Shown piece by piece: positions 18,469-26,748 of a stretch of 64,000 nt of DNA; within the stretch, counting starts at the first letter, position 1, and every line of letters starts with the position of its first letter. The notes beneath the pieces were generated by a model. The model saw only the letters and a list, made by a program, of their open reading frames with translations, was not told the origin of the DNA and searched no databases. This DNA comes from an uncultured Clostridia bacterium (lineage in GTDB: Bacteria; Bacillota; Clostridia; TANB77; CAG-508), in NCBI GenBank assembly GCA_947630185.1, contig CANRGT010000003.1, positions 56,574-120,573 of the forward strand. The letters are read 5' to 3'. The translations under genes and the position numbers were made by a program.

Positions 18469-19194
18469 ATGAATTTAGTAGTTATAAAATTTGGTGGAAG
18501 TTCCCTTGAGGGAAACGCAAAATTAATTCAATCAGCAAAAAAGGCTATAAGCTTTTTGAATGATTATGAAAAAGTAGTAATAATTGTTTCAGCACAGGGA
18601 AATACGACTGATAAATTATTAAAAGAAGCAAAAGAGCTTAATAGTCAGCCAGACAAAAGAGAATTAGATATGTTATTGTCAACTGGAGAGCAAGTTGCAT
18701 GTAGTAAATTTACCATAGCTTTACAAAGTATGGGGTATAAAGCAACATCACTTACAGGCTGGCAAGCAGGAATTTTAACTGATTCTAATTATACACAAGC
18801 AAAAATACAAAACATCTATACAGATAGAATATGGGAGTTATTAGAAGCAAATCAAATAGTTGTAATAGCAGGTTTTCAAGGAATAGATGTAAATAAAGAT
18901 ATTACAACATTAGGTAGAGATGGTTCTGATACAACAGCTGTATCTATTTCTGCAGCATTAAATCAAGATAAATGTTACATTTTCACAGATGTAAATGGAA
19001 TTTATGATAAAGACCCACATAAATACAAAAATGCTAAAAAGATTGAACAAATTTCTTATGAAGATATGACAAAATTAGTAGAAAATGGGGCAAAGGTTTT
19101 ACATGGAAGATGCATTAAAATTGCAGAAAAATATGGAATTGAAATCATAGTAAATTCTACTAATGGAAATGATGGAGGAAGCTGTGTAAAATGA
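18469..19194 (+). CDS. Aspartate kinase, catalytic domain only
   Basis: The 241-residue protein starts MNLVVIKFGGSSLEGN, the amino-acid-kinase K-F-G-G-S motif, and carries LLSTGEQVACSKF, LGRDGSDTTAVSISAAL and FTDVNGIYDKDPHK, all diagnostic for aspartokinase, which makes aspartyl phosphate for lysine, threonine, methionine and diaminopimelate. It ends after the kinase domain, lacking the two C-terminal ACT regulatory domains of usual 400-residue enzymes, so allosteric control must be absent or supplied by another protein. AAGGA lies 13 bases upstream of the chosen ATG. It precedes sporulation genes but is not clearly in their operon. Confidence 0.88.
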   Translation: MNLVVIKFGGSSLEGNAKLIQSAKKAISFLNDYEKVVIIVSAQGNTTDKLLKEAKELNSQPDKRELDMLLSTGEQVACSKFTIALQSMGYKATSLTGWQAGILTDSNYTQAKIQNIYTDRIWELLEANQIVVIAGFQGIDVNKDITTLGRDGSDTTAVSISAALNQDKCYIFTDVNGIYDKDPHKYKNAKKIEQISYEDMTKLVENGAKVLHGRCIKIAEKYGIEIIVNSTNGNDGGSCVK

Positions 19195-19291
19195 TACAAT
19201 AAAATAACAAATGAATCAATTAAAAAATGTTCTAAAATAGACAAGACCTGAATATATATAAATAGACTATTTTTTAAGGAGTGGTGTACAT

Positions 19292-19597
19292 ATGACAGTA
19301 GATGAGAGAAAAACAATGTCAAATATGACAAATGTAGTTCAAAACATTATATTGGAAAACAGAGAAAAGCTAAATATTACAGGCGTTCTAGATGTATTAA
19401 GCTTTGATGATCAAATTGTTATTTTAGAAACAGAGCTTGGACTACTTACAGTAAAAGGTGAAAATATCAGAATAAATAAACTAAGCCTAGACACATCTGA
19501 AGTAACTGTTGATGGAGAAATAAGTCAGCTATCATACAGTGAAAAGGAAAAGATGGAAAAGGGTGGAGGAGGTCTACTCGGCAAAATCTTTAAGTAG
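19292..19597 (+). CDS. yabP: Spore cortex protein YabP
   Basis: The 101-residue protein has the YabP/YqfC pattern NREKLNITGVLDVLSFDDQIVILETELGLLTVKGENI, a small beta-rich domain. In Bacillus the yabP-yabQ-divIC order is conserved and yabP/yabQ act in cortex formation in the mother cell. Here yabQ starts 9 bases after its stop. AAGGAG precedes the ATG; the second ATG (six codons in) is less well placed. It shows the organism sporulates or descends from a spore former. Confidence 0.92.
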   Translation: MTVDERKTMSNMTNVVQNIILENREKLNITGVLDVLSFDDQIVILETELGLLTVKGENIRINKLSLDTSEVTVDGEISQLSYSEKEKMEKGGGGLLGKIFK

Positions 19598-19605
19598 GTG
19601 AAAGC

Positions 19606-20142
19606 ATGGGGGAAGTTTATAGCCAACTATTAAGTTTATCATTATTTATTATAACTGGAATTGTAATAGGAATTCTATTTGACATTTTCAGAGTGTTAAG
19701 AAAATGTTTCATAACAGCAGACTTTATTACCTATTTACAAGATATTGTATTTTGGTTTCTTGCTGGAATGATTACATTGTTTTCAATTTTTAAGTTCAAT
19801 CAAGGTGAAATTAGAATTTATGTCTTTTTAGGCATTTTTATTGGGATTTTACTATATGTAATAACACTTAGCAAAATAGTTGTGAAATTTTTAGCATTAA
19901 TACTTCAAACTATTAAAAAACTCATTTTAATTCCTTTACAATTTATATATAACATTTTTCAGAAAATTATTATTAAACCAATTTCAAGCTTTATAAATAA
20001 TAATATTAAGATTGCAATTCAAACAAGTAAAATAAACAATACAAATAAAGAGAAGAAAGCAAATAAAATAAATGATACAAATAAAGGAAATAAAGCAAGC
20101 TTAAAAGATAAAGTAAACAAAATAAAACTAAAAAATAAATAG
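19606..20142 (+). CDS. yabQ: Spore cortex biosynthesis membrane protein YabQ
   Basis: The 178-residue protein has an N-terminal MGEVYSQLLSLSLFIITGIVIGILFDIFRVLR, the YabQ family signature, followed by three more membrane segments and a long Lys/Asn-rich cytoplasmic tail (NKEKKANKINDTNKGNK). YabQ localises to the forespore membrane and is needed for cortex synthesis. It follows yabP with a GTGAAAG spacing and precedes a DivIC/FtsB-like gene, the standard clostridial order. Confidence 0.92.
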   Translation: MGEVYSQLLSLSLFIITGIVIGILFDIFRVLRKCFITADFITYLQDIVFWFLAGMITLFSIFKFNQGEIRIYVFLGIFIGILLYVITLSKIVVKFLALILQTIKKLILIPLQFIYNIFQKIIIKPISSFINNNIKIAIQTSKINNTNKEKKANKINDTNKGNKASLKDKVNKIKLKNK

Positions 20143-20313
20143 AATTAATAGAAAAGTTAACAAAAATCAACAAAATACGACAAAAGATAATAAACTTTTT
20201 TCAAAAATTCGAATAAAATTGAAAGAAAAAAGAGGAATTTTAAGAAAAATGTAGAAAAAATAAATATAGTATGTTATAATAATGTAATGAATTTATAAAG
20301 GAATGAAACACGA

Positions 20314-20595
20314 ATGAAAAATAAAAAACTTAGTTTTATATTAAAAAGACTTGTAATTTTCGGAATTGCAATTTATGTTATTTGTATATTCATTTCACAA
20401 CAAAAAAAATTAAACGAATATAAGGCAGACCAAAAAAGATATGAAGAACAAATATTAGCTGAGGAAGAAAGAAAAGAAGAATTAAATCAAACCAAAGCTA
20501 ATATAAATTCGAAAGAATATATTGAAGAAATTGCAAGAGAAAGTTTAGATATGTATTTACCTAATGAAAAGGTATATATTGATGTTAGCAAATAA
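20314..20595 (+). CDS. FtsB/DivIC-family septum initiator
   Basis: The 93-residue bitopic protein has a short basic N-terminus, one membrane helix (LVIFGIAIYVICIFISQ), a coiled coil rich in Lys/Glu (KLNEYKADQKRYEEQILAEEERKEE), and the DivIC-end pattern NSKEYIEEIARESLDMYLPNEKVYID. It helps assemble the division septum (FtsL-DivIC complex). It lies downstream of yabQ, as divIC does in Bacillus and clostridia, though 170 bases away. AAAGGAA precedes the ATG. Confidence 0.88.
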   Translation: MKNKKLSFILKRLVIFGIAIYVICIFISQQKKLNEYKADQKRYEEQILAEEERKEELNQTKANINSKEYIEEIARESLDMYLPNEKVYIDVSK

Positions 20596-20608
20596 AACAA
20601 TTAAATAT

Positions 20609-20635
20609 ATGAGGATGAAATTAGAACATCCTCAT
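20609..20635 (+). terminator. Hairpin after divIC, probable terminator
   Basis: ATGAGGATG and CATCCTCAT form a perfect 9-bp stem with a 9-base loop; the following tract is only moderately T-rich. Confidence 0.6.
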
Positions 20636-20760
20636 AATTCTAATTTATTTATCTCAATTGTTTTTATGTCCAAAAGTTATTTTATCTTTATTTTATAAAA
20701 ATCTCATCAAACATTGTTCATAAAGTAAAGTTAATTTATAAATATAAATAGGGGGTTTAT

Positions 20761-22176
20761 ATGAATTTAGAAAAGTGTACATTAGTTGAATTACGTCAAC
20801 TTGCAAAAGAAAAAGGTATAAAAAACACATCAAAGTTAAAAAAGGAGGAATTAATAGAAGAACTTAATCCAATTTTAGATGCAGAAAAAAGACAAGCTTT
20901 AAATCAATCTGAAGAAACATATGAATATGAAAAAGTTTCTGATAGAGAAGTAGAAAAAATATCAGCAGAAGAAATAAATGAAGAAAATAATAATGTTAAT
21001 AATGACAACAATTATGTAAGTGAACCAAATGTAGGATATAAAATAACAAATGCAGATGATCAAATAGTAGAAGGAATATTAGAGGTTTTACCAGATGGTT
21101 ATGGATTTTTAAGAGGAGAAAACTATTTATCAACTCCAAAAGATGTATATATATCACCTGTTCAAATTAAAAGATTTCGTTTAGACAAAGGTGATAAAAT
21201 AAAAGGTATATCAAGGCTACCAAAAGAAGGAGAAAAATTTCCTGCTTTAATTTATGTTGGTGAAGTAAATGGGGAAGCACCTGAAAATGCTTATCGTAGA
21301 ACAAAATTTGATGATTTAACACCAATTTATCCAGATGAAAGAATATTACTAGAAACAGTACCAAATGAATATGCCATGAGAATTATTGACTTAATGTCAC
21401 CAATAGGAAAAGGCCAAAGAGGTATGATAGTTGCTCCACCTAAAGTTGGTAAAACTACATTATTAAAGAAAATAGCAAATAGCATAACTACAAACAATCC
21501 TGAAATTGAATTAATAGTTCTTTTAATAGATGAACGCCCAGAAGAAGTTACAGATATGAGAAGAAGTATAAAAGGTGATGTTATATATTCTACTTTTGAT
21601 GAACTTCCTGAGCACCATGTAAAAGTAGCAGAAATGGTACTAGAAAGAGCAAAAAGATTAACAGAGCAAAAGAAAGATGTTGTTATATTATTAGATAGTA
21701 TTACTCGTTTAGCAAGAGCATATAACTTAGTTATTCCATCATCAGGAAGGACATTATCAGGTGGTTTAGATCCTAGTGCTTTGCACAAGCCTAAAAAATT
21801 CTTTGGTGCAGCTAGAAATATAGAGAATGGGGGAAGTCTTACAATTCTTGCTACAGCTTTAATAGAAACAGGAAGCAGAATGGATGATGTTATATTTGAG
21901 GAATTCAAAGGTACAGGCAATATGGAAGTTCACTTAGATAGAAAATTATCTGAAAAGAGAATTTTTCCTGCGATTGATATCAATAAATCTGGAACTAGAA
22001 GGGAAGAACTTTTACTTTCTTCAAAAGAGCTTGAAACAGTGTTTGCTCTAAGAAAAGCTATGTCTACAATGTCTGTTGCAGATGTAACTGAAGAACTTAT
22101 TACACAAATAATGCAAACTAAGAATAATGCAGAATTTTTAGAAAAAATGAATTATTTTTTAAAAAATATGAAATAG
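20761..22176 (+). CDS. rho: Transcription termination factor Rho
   Basis: Rho is the hexameric RNA-dependent helicase that ends transcription. The 471-residue protein starts with the SAP-like Rho_N domain ([20 protein letters not shown]), has an acidic/Asn insertion at about 60-95, then the cold-shock RNA-binding domain ([18 protein letters not shown]), the ATPase core with Walker [27 protein letters not shown] and Walker [22 protein letters not shown] precedes the ATG by 6 bases. Complete. Confidence 0.97.
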   Translation: MNLEKCTLVELRQLAKEKGIKNTSKLKKEELIEELNPILDAEKRQALNQSEETYEYEKVSDREVEKISAEEINEENNNVNNDNNYVSEPNVGYKITNADDQIVEGILEVLPDGYGFLRGENYLSTPKDVYISPVQIKRFRLDKGDKIKGISRLPKEGEKFPALIYVGEVNGEAPENAYRRTKFDDLTPIYPDERILLETVPNEYAMRIIDLMSPIGKGQRGMIVAPPKVGKTTLLKKIANSITTNNPEIELIVLLIDERPEEVTDMRRSIKGDVIYSTFDELPEHHVKVAEMVLERAKRLTEQKKDVVILLDSITRLARAYNLVIPSSGRTLSGGLDPSALHKPKKFFGAARNIENGGSLTILATALIETGSRMDDVIFEEFKGTGNMEVHLDRKLSEKRIFPAIDINKSGTRREELLLSSKELETVFALRKAMSTMSVADVTEELITQIMQTKNNAEFLEKMNYFLKNMK

Positions 22177-22199
22177 ATTTATAATAAAATATATTTATA

Positions 22200-22232
22200 A
22201 ATAAGTTTGGTTAACAGCTAAACTTATTTTTT
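22200..22232 (+). terminator. Intrinsic terminator after rho
   Basis: AATAAGTTT pairs with AAACTTATT around an 11-base loop, followed by TTTTAT. Confidence 0.85.
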
Positions 22233-22368
22233 ATATAATAATTGGTTTTTTATCAAAATGAAAAAAATTCGATAATGCATATTGTATAAGACCTAATTTT
22301 CATATATAATGATACAAAATAGAGATAATGAAAAAATATTATTTTATATATAAAGAAAAGGAAGAAAA

Positions 22369-22812
22369 ATGGAAGATACACTAAAGATAGCTTATGCTGA
22401 AGTTGATCAAGTTTTAAATGTATTAGGCACAAAATACGAGCAAGAGATACCAACCAAAATAAGAAACATGATTAGTCGAGAAAAAGATGTCAATCACAAA
22501 ATTACAATTGATAAAGTGGATAATATAAATCTTACGAGAAAAGCATTAATTATATTAAGTATATTTAATTTAAAATATTGGGAAAAAGATAAAACTAATA
22601 TTGAAAATTTGAAACAACATTATTACAATAACGAAATAAAATATCAAGAAAAAATTAACCAATATAAAGAAAGAGATTGGCTAAAAAACAAGAAAGTAGA
22701 TGACAGAATTCAAGAAAACCATACAGAAACAAGTTTAGTAGAAATAAATAATAACTCATTTATATCAAAAATTATAAGTTTTCTAAGAAAATTAATACAC
22801 ATAAGAAAGTGA
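22369..22812 (+). CDS. Small helical protein paired with a HipA-like kinase
   Basis: The 147-residue protein is mostly helical and highly charged. It starts MEDTLKIAYAEVDQVLNVLG, has a Lys/Glu-rich centre and a basic C-terminus (SFLRKLIHIRK). No membrane segment or known domain. It ends 9 bases before the HipA-like gene, so the two are almost certainly one operon. By analogy with two-gene hip modules it might be a partner or regulator of the kinase, but no helix-turn-helix is evident. AAAGGAAGA precedes the ATG. Confidence 0.6.
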   Translation: MEDTLKIAYAEVDQVLNVLGTKYEQEIPTKIRNMISREKDVNHKITIDKVDNINLTRKALIILSIFNLKYWEKDKTNIENLKQHYYNNEIKYQEKINQYKERDWLKNKKVDDRIQENHTETSLVEINNNSFISKIISFLRKLIHIRK

Positions 22813-22821
22813 GAATTTTAT

Positions 22822-24018
22822 ATGGAGAATTATGATGATTTTGTTAAAAGCGAATATTCTATTAAAGATTTAGAACAATTTAGAGATGAGAATGGATTTA
22901 TAGATTTAACCCAAGCAGGAATAATTTTTACAACTCAATCTAGGGAGATTGTAGGTAACCCTAATCGAATAAAGAATTGGGTAAATTTTAATACTCAAAA
23001 AGCATTGATAAAAGGCGAAGCAATCTTGGAAAATGAAAGAAATTATGGAATTTACGCTGAATTAATAGTTGAAGAAATTGCTAAAGAATTAGGAGTTGAA
23101 ACAGCGCATTATGATTTAGTGAAAATGCAAGGTGAAAATGGAAATCAAATATATGGAGTTTTATCACAATCAGTTGTTGATACTGATAAAGGAGAACAAT
23201 TAATAAGTCTTAGAGATATAATCGGTGATGAACCAATTGATAAAGGTGATTTTATTGATACAACAAGTTTAGATTTTACAGTTGATAAATTAAGAGAAAG
23301 TTTGATATTGGACGGTTATTCAGAAGAAGATATTGAAAAACTAATTATTGATTATAAAAAACGATTAGCTTTTTCTATAGCTGTTATAGATACTGATAAG
23401 CACACAGAAAACATAGCTTTTATTAAGAAGAAAGTTGATGGGAGAGATGTAATTAGTATATGTCCTAATTTTGATAGTGAGTCAGCATTAATGCTAGACA
23501 ATGATTATACAACGGTAGAAATGTTATTAAATGATTATTTTGGTTTGCGAGATAGTGTAAATATAGCACATCCAAGAATAGGAACATTAAAAAGTGAAAG
23601 TGAAGGTGGTTACAATTCTTTTTGGAAAGACACTTTAGAAGAATTATATAAAGATGATGAAGTATTAGATTATTGTGATGAAGTTTTGCAAGGCACAATA
23701 GATATGGATGTTGTATTGGAAAATGTAGAAAAAAGAATTAATGCTAGATTACCGGAAAATGTAAGATATTTAGCTAAATATGCATTTAATATTAGAAATG
23801 AAGAAATGACAAAAATTATGAGCAAAGATATAGAAAATACACCATTAGATGGAGGGTTTGATATTAATGCTTTGCTGAAAAATATAATTAGTAATGGTTT
23901 ACGAAGTGGAATCACATCTGGGGAAATGTTAAGGACAGGAGAAGAAATGCAAGCTGACATTATGAATGATAAGAAAAAGACCATAGAGAAAAATACCGAT
24001 GAACATGATATAGAGTAA
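22822..24018 (+). CDS. HipA-like Ser/Thr kinase domain protein
   Basis: The 398-residue protein carries patterns of the HipA/CtkA-like kinase fold: a nucleotide lobe with KALIKGEAILENERNYGIYAEL followed by EEIAKELGVETAHYDLV, then the catalytic-loop-like IAVIDTDKHTENIAF (D..H..N, as in HipA RxxDRHxxN) and a metal-binding-like ICPNFDSESAL (DFD/DSE type). HipA toxins phosphorylate aminoacyl-tRNA synthetases. It uses CGA codons for Arg (three seen) unlike core genes, consistent with horizontal acquisition. Target unknown. Confidence 0.65.
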   Translation: MENYDDFVKSEYSIKDLEQFRDENGFIDLTQAGIIFTTQSREIVGNPNRIKNWVNFNTQKALIKGEAILENERNYGIYAELIVEEIAKELGVETAHYDLVKMQGENGNQIYGVLSQSVVDTDKGEQLISLRDIIGDEPIDKGDFIDTTSLDFTVDKLRESLILDGYSEEDIEKLIIDYKKRLAFSIAVIDTDKHTENIAFIKKKVDGRDVISICPNFDSESALMLDNDYTTVEMLLNDYFGLRDSVNIAHPRIGTLKSESEGGYNSFWKDTLEELYKDDEVLDYCDEVLQGTIDMDVVLENVEKRINARLPENVRYLAKYAFNIRNEEMTKIMSKDIENTPLDGGFDINALLKNIISNGLRSGITSGEMLRTGEEMQADIMNDKKKTIEKNTDEHDIE

Positions 24019-24081
24019 CTAATTTATAAGAGATATTGCTAAAAATAAGGTATAAAGCTATACTAAAAAACTTACATAACG

Positions 24082-24110
24082 TTGAAAAAAATAAAAATAT
24101 ATGTTATAAT
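24082..24110 (+). promoter_or_regulatory. Promoter of the small gene at 24154
   Basis: TTGAAA, 17 bases, TATAAT; the start codon lies 44 bases downstream. Confidence 0.65.
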
Positions 24111-24153
24111 AATATTTGATAATATTTACTATTATCGAGAAAGGTGGAGTAGA

Positions 24154-24417
24154 ATGAAATATGAAATCTATTGCAAAAACACTTTAATTGGTGTACTGGA
24201 AATCAACAGTGATGGACAGTATAAGTACACACCTAATAATGAAGGCGTAGAAGTTGCAAAAAAGGAGGTTTCATTAATCCATGAAATGCAAGTAAAATCT
24301 GATTGGAGAGAACCAATCCCATTTTTTAAAAACCGTATTGATAATGCAAAGAGATTTTCTGATGGGAAAATTATTGCTTATCACACTGATCCTTTTAAGA
24401 TGATTTGCATTGAATAG
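24154..24417 (+). CDS. Small uncharacterised protein (87 aa)
   Basis: It starts MKYEIYCKNTLIGVLEINSDG after AGGTGGAG. The N-terminal half looks like a beta-hairpin module and the C-terminal half is mixed (FFKNRIDNAKRFSDGKIIAYHTDPFKM). The family is not recognised. It is an isolated transcription unit with its own promoter and terminator, in codon style like the other acquired genes. Confidence 0.6.
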   Translation: MKYEIYCKNTLIGVLEINSDGQYKYTPNNEGVEVAKKEVSLIHEMQVKSDWREPIPFFKNRIDNAKRFSDGKIIAYHTDPFKMICIE

Positions 24418-24429
24418 GAACCTTTCTAA

Positions 24430-24470
24430 AGCTCTTGGATTATTATTCAAGGGCTTACTTTTTTAATTTG
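24430..24470 (+). terminator. Intrinsic terminator
   Basis: AAGCTCTTG pairs with CAAGGGCTT (one G-T), followed by ACTTTTTT. Confidence 0.8.
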
Positions 24471-24562
24471 TTTTATAATTTCTTAAATTTTAACTAATTT
24501 TTGAAGTATTATTATAAAATTTATTCTTTAAAATGTTTATAGGGGAAGAGTATATCAAATAA

Positions 24563-24636
24563 TAGCTTTTAAATTCCTACTTCCAATTGCACAAAATGAA
24601 AGTTTTGTACAATTGGAAGTAGGAATTTAAAAGCTA
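24563..24636. repeat. Long hairpin with 34-bp arms
   Basis: The arms 24563-24596 and 24603-24636 are complementary with a single C-to-T difference (a G-U pair) around a 6-base loop. This is far longer than a terminator stem. It looks like a palindromic repeat unit or the end of a small mobile element; there is no ORF inside. Confidence 0.85.
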
Positions 24637-24639
24637 AGG

Positions 24640-25265
24640 TTCTATCTCGCTATTTTTATAGCTTTTAGGTTTTCTAGTTAATTATTATCTTTTTATAACT
24701 TTTTAGTTAGTTATATAAAATTTTTAGTTATCTTATAATATTTTTACTAAAAATTCTAAAATCCTTATATTTCAGTATTTTTCCTAAATTTATAGACAAC
24801 AAATTATATGTCTAAAAAATAAAAACGCCTTAAAATCGATTCTCGTGCGTCGTTTTTTAAACCATTTTTCAACACTTTTTAAAAACCGTTGATTTTACAA
24901 TATTTTAACAATTTTACATTATACAAATAGTAAATCTTAAATATTTAAAATAAGTTTTAGACGATTAACTTTATTAGTTAAATATAAAAATGTCTTAAAA
25001 ACAATTTTGAAGCGTTATGAAATGAAATTATTTTATAATATTATAATTAGAAATTTAGTTTAAAATTTTATTAAATATTTATAAAATTACATTTAAATTT
25101 ACAAAAATTTTAATCACAACAAATGTTCGATTTTTAAATTTTTAGATCGAATTTTTAAAAATTTAACATTACACAAAAATCCACTATTCCCCCCTACTTT
25201 ACCGTTTTTATCCAACTTGGAAATTTTCTTTATTAGTAGGTATTATATCTATAAAGTTTAATTTA
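24640..25265. other. Non-coding AT-rich stretch
   Basis: No ORF with a start and ribosome site was found on either strand. It is an extremely AT-rich tract of low-complexity sequence, with one weak AAAAACG...CGTTTTT inverted pair near 24823-24857 and a C-run near 25190. It may be decayed sequence between the two acquired loci. Confidence 0.6.
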
Positions 25266-25268
25266 AAA

Positions 25269-25305
25269 ATGCAGATAATCCATCGGCTAGCTAGATTATC
25301 TGCAT
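25269..25305 (-). terminator. Terminator of the type III toxin transcript
   Basis: ATGCAGATAATC pairs perfectly with GATTATCTGCAT (12 bp); on the minus strand it is followed by TTTTTAAATT. Confidence 0.85.
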
Positions 25306-25311
25306 CGGTCC

Positions 25312-25455
25312 TTAAGAAGGCATCAACCAATGTCTAAAGAACTCTTTGAGTTGCCAAATTTCCTCTCCTTCTGAAAATACAAATTCATGGCATTCTTTTC
25401 GGCATCTTTCAATTTCTTGTAAAGAATATTTATATAAAAAATTATAATAATTGTT
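25312..25455 (-). pseudogene. C-terminal ORF fragment between toxin and terminator
   Basis: After the toxin stop, another frame reads 47 codons that look coding (YKYSLQEIERCRKECHEF, then SEGEEIWQLKEFFRHW) and ends in TAA just before the terminator. It overlaps the toxin end, begins after a TAG and has no usable start codon early on. It may be the leftover 3' end of a gene displaced by the toxin locus, or a frame-fused extension. Not recognised. Confidence 0.4.
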
Positions 25456-25927
25456 CTAATATTTTATCAATATTAGGGAAAATAATATTTTTCATTCCAT
25501 GATTATATAAATTCAAAACCTTTGTTGCCTTATCTACAATTTCTGTTTGCAATTTATTTGACAATCTTATTGGTACTTTATTCTTTATATATTGGCTTTC
25601 TACATATTGTTCAGTTACAGGAAACATATTTTGTATTAAGAAAGCACTATATGTATTTGCTACATCTCCAAAAACAATTGTATCGATTGATGGCTTTTTT
25701 CCTAATTTAATTTGTTTTTGTATTTTATAATCATAAATTTTTTGATATTTATCTATTTTTGTACTTACAGGAATGAACCAAATTATATTATTATATTCTT
25801 TACTTTTAAAACAATAGTAGCATGGTCGCTTATTTCCATTTTCTTTATTTTTCATCAACTCTGGATCATTTATAATATCAAAAAATGTATCTTTTATAAA
25901 ATAAAAACAGCCTACATTTATTTGCAT
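25442..25927 (-). CDS. Type III toxin-antitoxin endoribonuclease (ToxN/CptN-like)
   Basis: The 161-residue protein starts MQINVGCFYFIKDTFFDIIN. It continues with KRPCYYCF, IIWFIPVSTKIDKYQKI and a segment ending MFPVTEQYVESQYIKNK, resembling the CptN/ToxN family: the Tyr-Phe start, RP..Y, W..PxSSKI and FLIQDMFP-like blocks. These RNases cleave their own tandem-repeat antitoxin RNA and cellular mRNA. AAGGAG lies 9 bases upstream of the ATG. The decisive context is upstream: a strong promoter, two 50-base direct repeats and a weak terminator, exactly the type III layout. The subfamily assignment is by pattern memory. Confidence 0.75.
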   Translation of the reverse strand: MQINVGCFYFIKDTFFDIINDPELMKNKENGNKRPCYYCFKSKEYNNIIWFIPVSTKIDKYQKIYDYKIQKQIKLGKKPSIDTIVFGDVANTYSAFLIQNMFPVTEQYVESQYIKNKVPIRLSNKLQTEIVDKATKVLNLYNHGMKNIIFPNIDKILEQLL

Positions 25928-25951
25928 ATTTATTACTCCTTATAATATTAA

Positions 25952-25976
25952 GAGCCTACCATTTCTGGTAAGCCCC
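25952..25976 (-). terminator. Attenuating terminator between antitoxin RNA and toxin gene
   Basis: On the minus strand GGGGCTTACCA-gaaa-TGGTAGGCTC forms a stable stem followed by a weak T-rich tract. In type III systems this lets most transcripts stop after the antitoxin repeats. Confidence 0.75.
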
Positions 25977-25983
25977 TTAAAAG

Positions 25984-26091
25984 ATTTATTCACTCTCTCA
26001 TTTGTTAGTCGCTCAAAGAGGCGGCGACAAACACATTTATTCACTCTCTCATTTATAACTCGCCAAAGGGGCGGCGACAAACACATTTATT
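25984..26091 (-). ncRNA. Type III antitoxin RNA: two tandem repeats of about 50 nt
   Basis: Unit 1 spans 25984-26034 (51 nt), unit 2 26035-26084 (50 nt), and a partial third start lies at 26085-26091. Each unit shares ATTTATTCACTCTCTCATTT and GCGGCGACAAACAC on the plus strand; between them the variable part keeps pairing potential with the GGCGGCGAC block (GTCGC..GCGAC in unit 1, CGCC..GGGCG in unit 2). On the transcribed strand each unit is a GC-rich hairpin followed by AAATGAGAGAGTGAATAAAT, suited to pseudoknot formation. Position between promoter and toxin fits a ToxI/CptI-like RNA. Confidence 0.75.
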
Positions 26092-26122
26092 AAAAACAAT
26101 GATGTTCTTAATTATTATATTC

Positions 26123-26151
26123 ATATTAGCATAAAATATGTGAATTGTCAA
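26123..26151 (-). promoter_or_regulatory. Strong promoter of the type III locus
   Basis: On the minus strand: TTGACA, 17 bases, TAATAT. It would start the antitoxin RNA about 25 bases before the first repeat. Confidence 0.8.
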
Positions 26152-26205
26152 TCATTGTTCTAAAAAGTTTTCAAAGATTAAATTTAATCTATATATTGGC
26201 TTGTA

Positions 26206-26745
26206 TTATAAATCAATTTTTACATCTTCACGTTTTTTATCTTCTGCATTGAAGAAATCTTTTTTAGTCATTCCTTTTGAGTTTGCAATTATACTTGAAG
26301 GAAATGTAACAATTTTTTGATTATAAATAGATACATTTGAATTATAAAGTCTACGTGCAGCTTGCAAATGTTCTTCAACATCTGCAATTGACAATTGCAA
26401 TTCTTTATAAGTTTCATTTGCTTTTAAGTCTGGATAATTTTCAGCAAGAGCTGCGATTTTTGTAAAGTTTTCTTCCATAGTAGCATTTGCATCATTTTTT
26501 TCTTGCATCGTCATACCTTGACGTAGTTCTATGGTTTTAAATATTGTTTCTTGTTCATACTTAGTATAGCCTTTAACAACATCTATCATTTTTGTTAAAA
26601 CATCATATCTTTTTGTTAAAGCAATATCTATTCCTGAATTTGCTTCATCAATTTTAACAAGAGCTCTATTTAATCCATTAGATATTGAAATTACATATCC
26701 TAATATAACTAATACAATAACTACAACAATAATTACTATCCCCAT
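26206..26745 (-). CDS. lemA: LemA family protein
   Basis: The 179-residue protein has an N-terminal membrane anchor (GIVIIVVVIVLVILGYVISI) followed by the LemA helical domain: NGLNRALVKIDEANSGIDIALTKRYD, KYEQETIFKTIELRQG, AENYPDLKANETYKELQ and AARRLYNSNVSIYNQKI...FPSSIIA. LemA proteins are membrane-anchored helical proteins of uncertain role. Its start is 4 bases from the stop of the DUF3137 gene, a common pairing; GGAGG precedes the start. Confidence 0.93.
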   Translation of the reverse strand: MGIVIIVVVIVLVILGYVISISNGLNRALVKIDEANSGIDIALTKRYDVLTKMIDVVKGYTKYEQETIFKTIELRQGMTMQEKNDANATMEENFTKIAALAENYPDLKANETYKELQLSIADVEEHLQAARRLYNSNVSIYNQKIVTFPSSIIANSKGMTKKDFFNAEDKKREDVKIDL

Positions 26746-26748
26746 TTT

